This document shows positions 9,447-19,300 of a stretch of 64,000 nucleotides of DNA, piece by piece; position 1 is the stretch's first letter, and each line of letters begins with the position of its first letter. Under the pieces are notes generated by a model. It saw only the letters and a program-made list of their open reading frames with translations. It was not told the DNA's origin and did no database searches. Both the position numbers and the translations under genes were made by a program. The stretch is from CAZZKJ01 sp964654695 (GTDB taxonomy: Bacteria; Krumholzibacteriota; Krumholzibacteriia; WVZY01): NCBI GenBank assembly GCA_964654695.1, contig CAZZKJ010000007.1, positions 1-64,000 on the forward strand, in the 5' to 3' direction.

Positions 9447-10007
9447 ATGACCGGATTATTAATTTTTCTCGCTCTTTTGGTAATGGTGGTTTTGTTCTTC
9501 ATCGGAATCTACAATTCACTTGTTCGGCTTCGCAATCGAACAAAAAATGCCTGGTCGCAAATAGACGTGCAGCTCAAAAGAAGGCATGACTTGATCCCCA
9601 ACCTGGTAGAAACCGCCAAGGGATATATGAAGCATGAAAGAGAAACGCTGGAGCACGTTACCGAAGCGAGAAGCAGGGCCATGGGTGCGGAAGGGGTGCC
9701 CGCCAAGGCCAAGGCCGAGGGCGCACTCGGCGGAGCATTAAGCCGCTTTATGCTGGTAGTGGAGAATTATCCGGACCTGAAGGCAAACCAGAATTTTCTC
9801 GCCCTGCAGGAGGAACTGACATCAACTGAGAACAAAATCGCATTTTCCAGGCAGAGCTACAACGATCAGGTTCTTTTCTATAACAACAAGATCCAGATGT
9901 TCCCCTCGAATATCATCGCGAATTCTTTTAATTTCAAAGCCGGAGACTTCTTCGAACTCGAAGACGAATCTGAAAAAGCAGTGCCCAAAGTAGACTTTTC
10001 AAGCTGA
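9447..10007 (+). CDS. lemA: LemA family protein
   Basis: A 186-residue LemA protein. It has one N-terminal membrane segment (residues about 2-22), then 'YNSLVRLRNRTKNAWSQID' and the conserved 'RRHDLIPNLVETAKGY'. A helical coiled-coil body follows, ending in 'ARQSYND'-type 'FSRQSYNDQVLFYN'. The helical domain is expected in the periplasm. A very strong GAAAGGAGG site precedes the ATG. LemA and an M48 peptidase are adjacent in many bacteria, as here, but the biochemical role of LemA is not settled. Confidence 0.92.
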   Translation: MTGLLIFLALLVMVVLFFIGIYNSLVRLRNRTKNAWSQIDVQLKRRHDLIPNLVETAKGYMKHERETLEHVTEARSRAMGAEGVPAKAKAEGALGGALSRFMLVVENYPDLKANQNFLALQEELTSTENKIAFSRQSYNDQVLFYNNKIQMFPSNIIANSFNFKAGDFFELEDESEKAVPKVDFSS

Positions 10008-10054
10008 TCCGGGCCTGCGTTCTCTTTTATGTAGAGATAAGGGTGGGTTCAATC

Positions 10055-11530
10055 ATGATGTGGGAACTCATAGCTGCCAACAGGAAAAAATCCATTGTGC
10101 TCTTCATCATGATGGCTTTGTGCCTTGTCGCTCTCGGCTATTTCATAGGAGAGGCCGCATACGGCAGGGGTGGTGGCGTAGGAGGCTTGTTCATTGCCCT
10201 GGGCATATGGGGTTTTCTGGCTGTGTTAAGCATGTTCGCAGGAAGTTCAATCATGCTGGCTACAAGCCGGGCACACAAAGTTGAACGCGATCTCTATCCT
10301 CAGCTCCACAACATTGTCGAGGAAATGAAAATAGCCTCGAATATTGAAGCTGTGCCGCAAATTTATATTATTGAAGATGCGGCTCCCAACGCCTTTGCCA
10401 CCGGCATGAAGCCGGAAAACAGCTCTATAGCTGTTACAACCGGACTGCTTTCCAGATTGAACCGCGACGAACTGCAGGGAGTCGTTGCACATGAAATGTC
10501 CCATATAATGAACCGCGATGTGCAGTTCATGACACTTGCCGGCATAATGCTTGGAAGCATTGTTTTGATTTCAGAAGTATTTCTACGGAGTTTATGGTTT
10601 TCATCAGGCAGCAACAGGCGGTCAAGAGTATCTTCGAAGGGCGGGGGCCAGATTCAGATAATAATAATTGTTGCCGCCATAGCTTTTGCCGTATTGGCTC
10701 CGTTATTTGCTCGGCTTCTGTATTTTGCTATCTCGCGAAAACGCGAGTATCTTGCCGACGCTTCCGGCGCCAGGCTTACCAGGTATCCGGAAGGCCTGGC
10801 TTCAGCGCTGGAGAAAATAGCAACATCAGGTAAGAAACTTTCAGTAGCGAACAAAGTCACAGCACCTATGTATATCACAAATCCCTTTGCATCCGGGAAG
10901 GCAGCGTTGTCGAATTTATCCAGCACGCACCCGCCGATAGATGAAAGAATTCGCATCCTTCGGGAAATGTCGGGAGGTGCCGGGTACTTGAACTATCAAA
11001 GAGCGTTTTCAAAAATAAAAGGCAAACCGACAATGATTATTCCCGGTTCGGGCCTTAAACGATACGAATCGGTTTCTATCAGAGAACCGACTGAGTCTGC
11101 AGATAAAACGGCCGGAGGAAAGAAGTCTGCCAGGGATGCGATAGATCTTCTGCGGGCCGTTCACGGCTATGCTTTCCTCGTTTGCGTCTGCGGGCTGAAA
11201 ATAAAAATACCTGCGGATTTTGATAGATCGTCTTTTCCTTGTCCGAGGTGCGGCCGCGAAAACGAAGTACCTCTGGCGGTACTTGCCGGAATCGGAGGAG
11301 CTCTGGGTAATGCTGAAAAAGCTGATGGCAGTGCCGCCGCGCCTCTGCAGCGAAAACCAGGAACACAAGCGGTTATGGAGCCGTTAACCTACTCGAAAAA
11401 AAGCGACGGATGGGAATCATTCTCCTGTTCCTGCGGAAAGCTTCTTCAACTATCGCCTGCATTTAAGGCTCCGACTATTAAATGCCGCCACTGCGGACGC
11501 ATTACCAAGATTACTACAGGCGCATCTTGA
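10055..11530 (+). CDS. M48 family (HtpX-like) membrane metalloprotease with C-terminal zinc ribbons
   Basis: From the ATG at 10055 the protein is 491 residues; a GTG at 10043 is an alternative, but the AAGGGTGGG stretch just upstream of 10055 reads as the ribosome site. Two membrane segments (about 15-32 and 45-70) precede the catalytic 'VAHEMSHIMNRD' HExxH helix, and two more follow near residue 200. The third zinc ligand is in 'REYLADASGA'. Beyond the normal HtpX end the protein carries about 170 extra residues with two Cys4 ribbons ('CVCG...CPRCGR' and 'CSCG...CRHCGR'), unusual for HtpX. It probably acts in inner-membrane protein quality control. It is transcribed with lemA, 47 bases downstream. 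Confidence 0.85.
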   Translation: MMWELIAANRKKSIVLFIMMALCLVALGYFIGEAAYGRGGGVGGLFIALGIWGFLAVLSMFAGSSIMLATSRAHKVERDLYPQLHNIVEEMKIASNIEAVPQIYIIEDAAPNAFATGMKPENSSIAVTTGLLSRLNRDELQGVVAHEMSHIMNRDVQFMTLAGIMLGSIVLISEVFLRSLWFSSGSNRRSRVSSKGGGQIQIIIIVAAIAFAVLAPLFARLLYFAISRKREYLADASGARLTRYPEGLASALEKIATSGKKLSVANKVTAPMYITNPFASGKAALSNLSSTHPPIDERIRILREMSGGAGYLNYQRAFSKIKGKPTMIIPGSGLKRYESVSIREPTESADKTAGGKKSARDAIDLLRAVHGYAFLVCVCGLKIKIPADFDRSSFPCPRCGRENEVPLAVLAGIGGALGNAEKADGSAAAPLQRKPGTQAVMEPLTYSKKSDGWESFSCSCGKLLQLSPAFKAPTIKCRHCGRITKITTGAS

Positions 11531-11716
11531 TTTTTTCCGGGAAATAGCATATATTAATATTAAGCGCAACTGCTCTGGAACACAGTTTCTAGCCAGTAGA
11601 TTGTTTCATTTTTTCTCGGCAGTAACCCCCGGTTTATTCGCAGTATCCAGCTGAATTTATTAATCAGGGGATAAATGGGTTTCAAGGGATAAAGCCCCTC
11701 GGTTTAAGTGTCTGTC

Positions 11717-11722
11717 AGGAGG
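11717..11722 (+). promoter_or_regulatory. Consensus Shine-Dalgarno with no downstream AUG/GUG/UUG
   Basis: AGGAGG sits upstream of the KamA-family frame, followed by TAAA and then the in-frame codons ATT (11727) and ATC (11730). No ATG, GTG or TTG exists in this frame between the upstream stop at 11661 and TTG at 11847, so this site decides the start. Confidence 0.55.
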
Positions 11723-11726
11723 TAAA

Positions 11727-12851
11727 ATTATCGATAGGACTAAATATATAACCAGGATCAAGCGTGTCCATAATTTAAGCAGGGAAGAAATAAAAGAACT
11801 GAAAACGGTTACGGAAAAGTTCGCTTTTCGCGCAAACGAGTACTACTTGTCCCTTATCGATTGGGACGACCCTGATGATGCTTTGAGACGCATTGTTGTT
11901 CCGGATATGCGCGAACTCGAAACATGGGGCTGTATGGATCCGTCGAATGAAAGTATTTACAAAATAACCCCGTCTTTGGAACACAAGTATCCTGCCGTGG
12001 CCTTGCTCCTGGTCAGCGGCATGTGCGGATCCTTTTGCAGATTCTGCTTCAGAAAAAGACTTTTTATGAACTCGAATACGGAAGTCAATCGGGACCTCAG
12101 CAGGGAAATCGAATATATCAGGCGGCACAGGGAAATAACGAATGTTCTCCTGACCGGAGGTGATCCTCTGGTATTGTCCACTCCGAAACTCGATGAAATC
12201 ATCAAACAAGTTCATAACATCGATCATGTGCAAATAATTAGAATCGGAACGAAAATGCCTGCATTCGATCCGTTCCGCATAATAAACGATTCCGCTCTAC
12301 TGGATACTATTGATAAATACAGCTCCGGCGACAAAAAGATATATGTTATGACTCATTTTAATCATCCGCGCGAACTGACTGATGCGGCGGTTGAGGCAAT
12401 GGATCTTTTGAAAGGTGCCGGAGCCGTGGCGGCTAACCAGACTCCGTTGGTAAGCGGCGTCAATGACGATCCGGCGGTTCTGGCCGATCTTTTCAATAAG
12501 CTGGCGTTTATTGGCATTCCATCTTATTATGTATTCCAATGCCGTCCTACCCTCGGCAATAAAGCCTATGCCGTAACGATCGAGCGCGGGTTCCGGGTTT
12601 TCGAGGAAGCAAGAAAGCATTGTTCCGGGCTTGCACACAGGGCCCGGTACGTGATGTCGCATTCCACAGGCAAGATAGAAATTACTGGAATGACCCGGAG
12701 ATACATATTGTTCAAGTATATTCGGGCTGCAGATCCTGATGACATCGGTAAACTTATCATTCGCAATCGTAACCCCTTCGCATTCTGGTTCGATGATTTT
12801 GAATCTTCATCGAATGAAGATCTGAATTATCAACGGCTCTATTTCGAATAG
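11727..12851 (+). CDS. KamA-family radical SAM protein (lysine 2,3-aminomutase-like), non-AUG start
   Basis: A radical SAM protein of the KamA/EpmB family. The [4Fe-4S] motif is 'CGSFCRFCFRKR' (Cys 100/104/107 when counted from 11727), followed by the SAM-binding 'LLTGGDPLVL'. A conserved-type GK pair in 'STGKIEITG' (about residue 316) may hold PLP. Starting at TTG 11847 (334 residues) would remove about 40 residues that match the family N-terminus ('KFAFRANEYYLSLIDW'). The frame continues upstream to a consensus AGGAGG, so translation probably starts at ATT 11727 (374 residues) or ATC 11730. The C-terminal region 'CRPTLGNKAY' differs from both true lysine 2,3-aminomutase and EpmB, so the substrate is unassigned. 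No efp or lysine-fermentation genes are nearby. Confidence 0.75.
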   Translation: MIDRTKYITRIKRVHNLSREEIKELKTVTEKFAFRANEYYLSLIDWDDPDDALRRIVVPDMRELETWGCMDPSNESIYKITPSLEHKYPAVALLLVSGMCGSFCRFCFRKRLFMNSNTEVNRDLSREIEYIRRHREITNVLLTGGDPLVLSTPKLDEIIKQVHNIDHVQIIRIGTKMPAFDPFRIINDSALLDTIDKYSSGDKKIYVMTHFNHPRELTDAAVEAMDLLKGAGAVAANQTPLVSGVNDDPAVLADLFNKLAFIGIPSYYVFQCRPTLGNKAYAVTIERGFRVFEEARKHCSGLAHRARYVMSHSTGKIEITGMTRRYILFKYIRAADPDDIGKLIIRNRNPFAFWFDDFESSSNEDLNYQRLYFE

Positions 12852-12864
12852 AGCCGGTTTTGCC
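12834..12864 (+). terminator. Hairpin terminator overlapping the end of the KamA-family gene
   Basis: A 10-bp perfect stem (CGGCTCTATT at 12834-12843, AATAGAGCCG at 12847-12856) with a TCG loop is followed by GTTTTG. The stop codon lies inside the 3' arm. The T tract is short, so termination may be partial. Confidence 0.5.
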
Positions 12865-13067
12865 GTTCCATCAAGCCAAGCGGCCGCTTAATATCTCCTC
12901 TAAATGTTCCATCCCCCGTGCAGGGCTGTTTTTGCCGGGACGAACGCGCTTTTTCGGAATGGGACTCCAGATCTTTTTTCCGGCTTTAACTTCATAACGG
13001 ATTCTTGTATCATTCAAGGCCTGGGATTCCCGAAACGAAAAGCATTCATTATTGCTGGAGGTATTGA

Positions 13068-14750
13068 ATGAAGCTGGTTGAATGTGTGCCTAATTTCAGT
13101 GAAGGCGTAGATAAAACAATTATTGATGCAATAGCAGAAGCCATCTCTGGTACCGAAAATACATTTCTCTTGGATGTCGATCCCGGCAGGGACACCAATA
13201 GAACCGTTATGACTTTTGTAGCGGAGTATGATTTTGCCGTAGAGGCTGCATTTCGCGCAATTGCAGCCGCCTGCCGCCTAATAGACATGAGCAAGCATCA
13301 CGGTGCACATGCGAGAATTGGTGCAACCGATGTGTGCCCTTTTGTGCCTGTAAGCGGAGTGACAATGAAAGAATGCGTGGAATTGGCTAAAAAACTGGGG
13401 AAAAGAGTTGGTGATGAGCTGAATATTCCGGTTTACCTGTACGAGCACGCGGCCTCTAGTGAAGAAAGAAAAAATCTTGCGAATGTGCGGTCAGGCGAAT
13501 ACGAAGGTTTGAAGGACAAGCTGAAAGATCCCGCGTGGAAGCCCGATTTTGGCCCTGCGAAGTTCAATATCCGAACCGGAGCCTTGGTAATCGGCGCCAG
13601 GGAGTTCCTTATTGCTTATAATGTGAATTTGAACACGAGGGACCGACGGATCGCTCATGATATAGCCCTGAGCATACGCGAAGCCGGCAGGGCGAAACGC
13701 GACGACAATGGGCGCATTATCCGCGATGCGGATGGGCGGGTCGCTAAAGTTCCCGGAACGCTCGAGGCCGTGAAGGCCGTGGGATGGTACATAGAAGAAT
13801 ACAAACGGGCACAGGTGTCAATCAATCTGATTGATTATCACCGGACTTCCCCGATGGATGCGTACGAAGAAGTAAAGAAACAGGCTGAAACGAGAGGAGT
13901 GCGGGTTACCGGCAGCGAGTTGGTTGGGTTGATTCCATTAGAAGCTGTGCTGCTGGCAGGGAAATGTTATCTCGAGCTTCAGGGAAAATCCACGGGAATG
14001 CCTGAAAGCGTTTTGATCGAAACGGCCGTTCAGTCTCTGTCGCTGGATGACCTTGCCCCGTTCGATCCCGAGCAGAAAATAATAGAATACCGGGTTGCGC
14101 GCAAAACCCCACTCGCCGATAGTACCCTCGCACAGTTCTCTGATGACACATCCATCGATTCGCCTGTCCCCGGCGGGGGAAGCGTTGCTGCTCTTACGGC
14201 GGCGCTGGCGGCAGCCCTGACCAGTATGGTGGCAAATCTAACCGCAGGGAAAAAGGGGTATGAAAGCTGCGACGAAGAAATGAAGCGGATCGCCCCCCTG
14301 GCGCAGGAACTGAAAACCAAATTCCTGAGCGCGGTAGACGATGATTCTCGTGAATTCGATAAAGTTATGGAAGCCATGAAAATGCCCAGCAGAAATGCAG
14401 AAGAAAAAGCCATCCGTTCTGAAAGAATAGAATCGGCAACTAAAGGCGCCGTAGAAATCCCTTTTGAAGTCCTTAATGCCTGTGGGGAGTGCGTTGATCT
14501 TATTGAACGAGTCGCCGCGAAGGGGAACAAGAATTCTCTTAGTGATGCCGGTGTGGCAGCTCTGTGTCTGGGCGCGGCTGCAAACGGTGCATTCATGAAT
14601 GTACTCATTAACCTGCAAACCCTCCAAGACAAAAGGTACGTCGATAATACACTCGAACGCGCTTCGGCCGCGGCGGGCGAGGTATTCGCAAGAATTCAAA
14701 CCCTGTCGGCGGAAATCACTGCGGAAATAAAAAAGGGAATTTCTCATTGA
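13068..14750 (+). CDS. ftcD: Bifunctional glutamate formimidoyltransferase / formimidoyl-THF cyclodeaminase
   Basis: A 560-residue fusion with the same domain order as mammalian FTCD. Residues 1-330 are the formiminotransferase ('ECVPNFSEG' start, 'HHGAHARIGATDVCPFVP', 'VPGTLEAVKAVGWY'). Residues about 355-560 are the cyclodeaminase (helical FTCD_C, with 'PGGGSVAALTAALAAAL'). It converts N-formimidoyl-glutamate from histidine degradation plus THF into glutamate, 5,10-methenyl-THF and ammonia. A GGAGG site precedes the ATG. A possible promoter (TTTAAC, 17 bases, TATCAT) ends roughly 50 bases upstream. No hutH, hutU or hutI is in the window. Confidence 0.93.
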   Translation: MKLVECVPNFSEGVDKTIIDAIAEAISGTENTFLLDVDPGRDTNRTVMTFVAEYDFAVEAAFRAIAAACRLIDMSKHHGAHARIGATDVCPFVPVSGVTMKECVELAKKLGKRVGDELNIPVYLYEHAASSEERKNLANVRSGEYEGLKDKLKDPAWKPDFGPAKFNIRTGALVIGAREFLIAYNVNLNTRDRRIAHDIALSIREAGRAKRDDNGRIIRDADGRVAKVPGTLEAVKAVGWYIEEYKRAQVSINLIDYHRTSPMDAYEEVKKQAETRGVRVTGSELVGLIPLEAVLLAGKCYLELQGKSTGMPESVLIETAVQSLSLDDLAPFDPEQKIIEYRVARKTPLADSTLAQFSDDTSIDSPVPGGGSVAALTAALAAALTSMVANLTAGKKGYESCDEEMKRIAPLAQELKTKFLSAVDDDSREFDKVMEAMKMPSRNAEEKAIRSERIESATKGAVEIPFEVLNACGECVDLIERVAAKGNKNSLSDAGVAALCLGAAANGAFMNVLINLQTLQDKRYVDNTLERASAAAGEVFARIQTLSAEITAEIKKGISH

Positions 14751-14811
14751 AAATCGGCAATGGCCCCGCCGCGCCAGTACAAAGCCGGAAAACGATTCAC
14801 CGGTTTCTTGA

Positions 14812-15357
14812 TTAAACCGCGAATACGGCGGTCGCAGAGCGAAGCCCATCCTCAAAGTGCTTAATATAATTATTGATCTCCATATCGCGCAGCCGCAGGG
14901 ATTCGACTGCAGCGCGATACAGCTTTTTGGCGGCATTCGGCGGTATTCGGCCGTTTTCATCCATGAATGATTTGGGTATTGCCAAGTAATGTGGCGCCAC
15001 ATCGTTCAAAGTCCAATGCCGGGCCAATGCGAATAAATCGCAGCTGCGCTCGCTTCTGGGAATCCCGCCGGTGCCCTGGATCAGGTGAATGAATTCATGG
15101 GCTATCGTATGATAGGAACTCTGTGCGGGATTGAGCCAGAATTTATCCCCTCCGGGTTCAGCCATTCCGCTTGCAGCTTGAGTTAAACCTACTCTTAGCG
15201 TTCTACCCTGCAGTTCCGGGAAAAAGCGCAGAACATAATATATTTTCTTTAACACTGTTTTGTGATACCTGTGCTTCAACAAAGTCCTGGTTGCAGTGAA
15301 GCAAAATCCACCGGCAGGATACAACAATTCCAGCTCCATCTGGCCGGATCTCGGCAT
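14812..15357 (-). CDS. Small HExxH-containing (zincin-like) protein of unknown function
   Basis: A 181-residue cytoplasmic-looking protein with no signal peptide or membrane segment. The only recognisable feature is 'HTIAHEFIHLIQG' (H87, E88, H91), a zinc-metallopeptidase-type HExxH helix, followed by 'CDLFALAR', which could supply a third ligand (D106 or nearby). Ahead of it, 'FWLNPAQSSYHT' looks like a short edge strand and turn before the active helix. It starts 3 bases after the aminopeptidase stop, with GGTGG as ribosome site, so the two are translated from one message. It may be a small peptidase or a SprT/ImmA-like zincin; catalysis is inferred only from the motif. Confidence 0.6.
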   Translation of the reverse strand: MPRSGQMELELLYPAGGFCFTATRTLLKHRYHKTVLKKIYYVLRFFPELQGRTLRVGLTQAASGMAEPGGDKFWLNPAQSSYHTIAHEFIHLIQGTGGIPRSERSCDLFALARHWTLNDVAPHYLAIPKSFMDENGRIPPNAAKKLYRAAVESLRLRDMEINNYIKHFEDGLRSATAVFAV

Positions 15358-15360
15358 GAG

Positions 15361-16323
15361 CTAATCCACCAACTTGCCTTTTCGCATGATAGTCTTGCCG
15401 TCCAGTGCGATGGTGGGTTTCAATATGATGACATCGATATGCAGGGTGCTGTTGTTTTTTCCTCCAGGATAACTAGTATTGTTGCCGAATGCTATATGAC
15501 AGGTCCCATACACCTTTTCGTCTTCCAGGATAACGCCGGAGACTTTCGCATTCTTGTTGGTTCCGATGGCGAACTCCGCAATAAATGAAGCATTCGTGTT
15601 GCCGTCTATTTTCATACTCTCATTTATCAATCGATTGAATCGCTTGCCGGAAGGACTGCCTTGAAATTTGGTTATATAGCCGTTTTTGATTTCGAGCTTA
15701 GTGGGTTCGGTTATAAATGTACCGCACCTGTCGGCCACTAGAATGCCGTCCCCCGTTCTTGGGGCAAGTTCAGTTTCTCCTCCCGGCAGGTTTGAACAAT
15801 TTCCCCTGGCTTTTATGATGCCGTCGCTTATAACGGCCCTGTTTTTTATGTCAAGAACCAGGTCGCATCCCGAGGGAGACGTGATATGAGCTACCGCGGC
15901 GGGGTCCAGTTTTTTGAATAATTCACTGCTTAAACGGGAGATTTCATCATAGTCGGCGCTGAGCCCCCTCACAAAGATTTCTTCGGTGATTCCAGGCATC
16001 GAGGCGATTCTTGTTCCCGCCCGGCAGGCTTTTTTGCGCGCTCGGGTATGAGTAATGCTGGTGACCGTTGCTGCAACCACTACATCGGCTTTCAACATGG
16101 CTTCGGATACAACCGCGGGAGGTTCTTCTCCGTTTAGTTTTCCAGGTGGATAGAAAAGCATTGCGGCATCTGAACAGATTTTCAGCCCTTCGTTGTAAAG
16201 AACCCGGGCAATTCGGTCTTTTTCGGGATTGGCGACGATCAAGAGCTTTTCGCTGTCTGCGAGTCCCAGGCACTGTTTCAGAGCTCTTCCGGCCGCGTAA
16301 GCCATTTCCCTGTCACTTATCAT
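15361..16323 (-). CDS. M29-like aminopeptidase (AmpS/PepS/leucyl aminopeptidase family)
   Basis: From the ATG at 16323 the protein has 320 residues; the frame extends upstream to 16395, inside the kinase gene, with another ATG at 16374. I prefer 16323 because family members start near this point ('ISDREMAYAAGRAL'). Family marks are 'NLPGGETELAP' (around residue 200) and the C-terminal metal-binding 'CHIAFGNN...GG...HIDVII'. This group is annotated as aminopeptidase T/M29 or as leucyl aminopeptidase; it is also related to NicX-type dioxygenases, so peptidase activity is probable but not proven. It lies between the hybrid kinase gene and the HExxH gene in one minus-strand unit. Confidence 0.75.
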   Translation of the reverse strand: MISDREMAYAAGRALKQCLGLADSEKLLIVANPEKDRIARVLYNEGLKICSDAAMLFYPPGKLNGEEPPAVVSEAMLKADVVVAATVTSITHTRARKKACRAGTRIASMPGITEEIFVRGLSADYDEISRLSSELFKKLDPAAVAHITSPSGCDLVLDIKNRAVISDGIIKARGNCSNLPGGETELAPRTGDGILVADRCGTFITEPTKLEIKNGYITKFQGSPSGKRFNRLINESMKIDGNTNASFIAEFAIGTNKNAKVSGVILEDEKVYGTCHIAFGNNTSYPGGKNNSTLHIDVIILKPTIALDGKTIMRKGKLVD

Positions 16324-16357
16324 AATTTTATTGGGTTTTTTCAAATGCTTTCTGCCC

Positions 16358-19300
16358 TTATTCGCATGCAGCATCGGCTTTTTTCGCCAGAACACAGTTT
16401 ACAACCGCAAGGATCTCGTCTGCTGTGAACGGTTTTTCCAGGCACCGAATGTTTGTCCCGGAAATGAATCTATCCGTTTCCTCATTAAGAACGTCTCCGG
16501 TTATGAATACGATTTTGTCTCGGACATCATCCTTTATTTCAGAAAGGTGTTCGTATAATTCGTTTCCATCCATGCCCGGCATTCTGATGTCGCTTATTAT
16601 GCAGTCATAGTCGCGGGTCGCCATCTTCTCCAGAGCTTCATCGGCATCAGAAGCCGCATCGATAACGTGTTTTTTATTTTCCAAAACTTCTCTAAGAAGA
16701 TCCAATATTGATTCTTCATCATCCACAATGAGTATTCTTCCCGGTTCGACTGAAGCGGGCGGATTCAGGACGACGGCATCTTTGTTTTTTACAGCTTCAG
16801 GGGAGACTATTGGGATTGTAACCGTAAAAGCGGAGCCTTTCCCCGGTTCGCTTTTTGCAGATATTGATCCTCCATGGTTTTCTATGATTTCTTTGGACAA
16901 GCTCAGGCCAAGGCCGGTGCCTTTGTGCGGCATCTTTGTCGTAAAGAAGGAATCGAATATTCTCGGCATTATATCGGGGTCAATGCCCGGACCCGTGTCG
17001 GAGAAATCAGCGACGATTGCATTGCCCTGCCTGCTGGTGGTTATTCGAAGGGTTCCGCCCGAATCCTGCGAGATCATCGCCTGGTGGGCGTTGTTGATGA
17101 TGTTGAAAAATACCTGCTGAAGAAGATGGGGATTGCCCGAAGTAATTGGAATATCCGGAGATAAGTTTTTATCAACGTTAATATTTGTAACCTTCATTTC
17201 GTATTCCTTCAATTCCAATATCTCATCAACGAGGGAATTGATATTGGTTCTTGTTTTTTCAACAGGATGCTTACGAGAAAACCAAAGAAGGTTGGAAACA
17301 ATCTTCCTGCATCTGTCGGCTTCATGGAGGATTTTATTCAGGATTTCATTAGTTTTTTCGTCCAGGTTCTTGTTGTCAGCAAGAAGTTCGGAAAAACCGA
17401 TTACTCCGGTGAGGGGGTTGTTCAATTCATGCGCAACGCTGGAGATCACCTCGCCCAATGTGGACAATTTCTCCGTCTGGAACAATTGGTCCTGAAGCGC
17501 GAGCTTGTCTCGTATGTCCCGCGCGGTCAGGATTATCCCCCCGGGGGTGTTATCGTCGTCCTTGTATGTCCTCAAGCTCAATTCCACCGGAATAAATGAG
17601 CCGTTCTTGCGTCTCAGCCTTCTTTCCTGATTGGTGATGTTGTTATCCATGGTGAGATATGAAAAAAGGTTGGAAAAATCATAATCGGCGGATGTATCCA
17701 GGTTGGGAATAAGGATTTCCTTTAAAGAGATGCTTTCCCCGGGAAGGGCCCCCAGCAGATCATAAAAAGGCTTATTAGCGGTAATTACATTTCCATCTCC
17801 ATCGGATACGAGAATTCCGTCTGCCGAATTATTGATGACCGTGCTGAGAAATTTTTCTTTTTCGGAAATCTCCTTCATGGTTTTCTTAAGACCAGATATC
17901 AGTTTGATATTTTCAATAGCGACGGCTGTTTGATTAAACATAGTCTGCAGCGCCGAAATGGATTCTTCATTGAATTGATCTCCGGAGCGGCCGAACAGGG
18001 TTATTGTTCCGTAAACACTGTCTCCGTCGGCAATCGGAAATACACCTGCTGCGCCGTATGACTCCCCGCCGACGGGTGCGGAAGAAACTCCGCGAAAGAT
18101 CATATCTCCCCGGTCGATAATCTGGAACTCAGTGGTGTCCTCCGCGCGGGAAGCAGCTTGTTTGAGGTCGGATTTCAACCCGGGGTCGATTTTTATTTCC
18201 CGCACTTTTTTGCATTGCCGGTCTTCGGAACTCATACACTTGTATTCGAATTTTTCAGGAACACTAATGTCGGCCGAGAAAGCGCAAAATCCCATTACTT
18301 CCAACAGGAAATGGCATATGTGTGTAAGCATCGAGCCGATATCGTGTTTGGATGTAACCGCGCAGCCGATTTGATGAAGTTCTTTCAGTATTTCAACTTG
18401 CTTCTGCCGTGTTGAGAGAAGATGAATCCTGTCGGCGCTTACACTGATTTGCCTTGCCAGGGACTTCCAAAAGATTTCATCCTCCGCGCACAGTTGGTGC
18501 TTGCTGCAGGCGATTATCATAAGACCGAATCTGGTTTTTGGGGATTTGACCGGTATTATAACCGTGGATGCTATGCCGAATTCATCCAAATAGGCTTTAA
18601 GCTGCGAAGGAAGATTGCCGCAGTCATCGAGGCTGCGCAGAATGCAAAAATCCCTATCGAATACGCATCTGCTTAGCCGGGCTGTTTCAGTATGTTTCAA
18701 TAATAAAGGAGGGCGGCAGCCCTTTTCTTCCGCCGCGAAAAACTCTGTCAGTTCAAGATCAAGAGAATCGTCCGATGCGGTATATGAAAGATCCAGGTCG
18801 TTATCAAAAAGACCGTGTATCGTTCCGAAGATCTTCGGTGCCAGATCTTCAATGCAAAATGCTCTGTCCGCAGCCCTGGATATTTCCAGAAGGGCGGTGA
18901 GCTCTTTTTTTCTTTTTTGAGCTTTCGTCTGCGCAAGCTTGTCGTCCGTAACATTCAAAGAAACAATCAAGACTTCTTTGACCCTGCCGCTTTCATCGAA
19001 TACGGGCAGATACGTGGCGGTATAATTGTTGTTATCATGATCCCATTCCGAGATTTCGGTAGCCGCTTTGTCGAAAATTGCCCTCGCAGTCTGCCAATCG
19101 GCGAATTGTTCGGCCGGATTGACCACATCCGAGATTTTCCTGCCTTTAATTTTATTCAATCCGCCGAATCTGCACTCGAATGAGCCGTTTGCCCATGTGA
19201 TCCGGAAATCCCGGTTTATCTGGCATATGTCGGCGCGTATCGATGATATGAGGCTTGATAGCTTTTTTCTTTCCTGTTCGATGGTTTTCTCCATTGTTTT

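Noticed and set aside
11847..12851. Calling the radical SAM gene lysine 2,3-aminomutase (kamA) or epmB.
   Set aside because: The C-terminal substrate region does not match either enzyme and no fermentation or efp genes are close.
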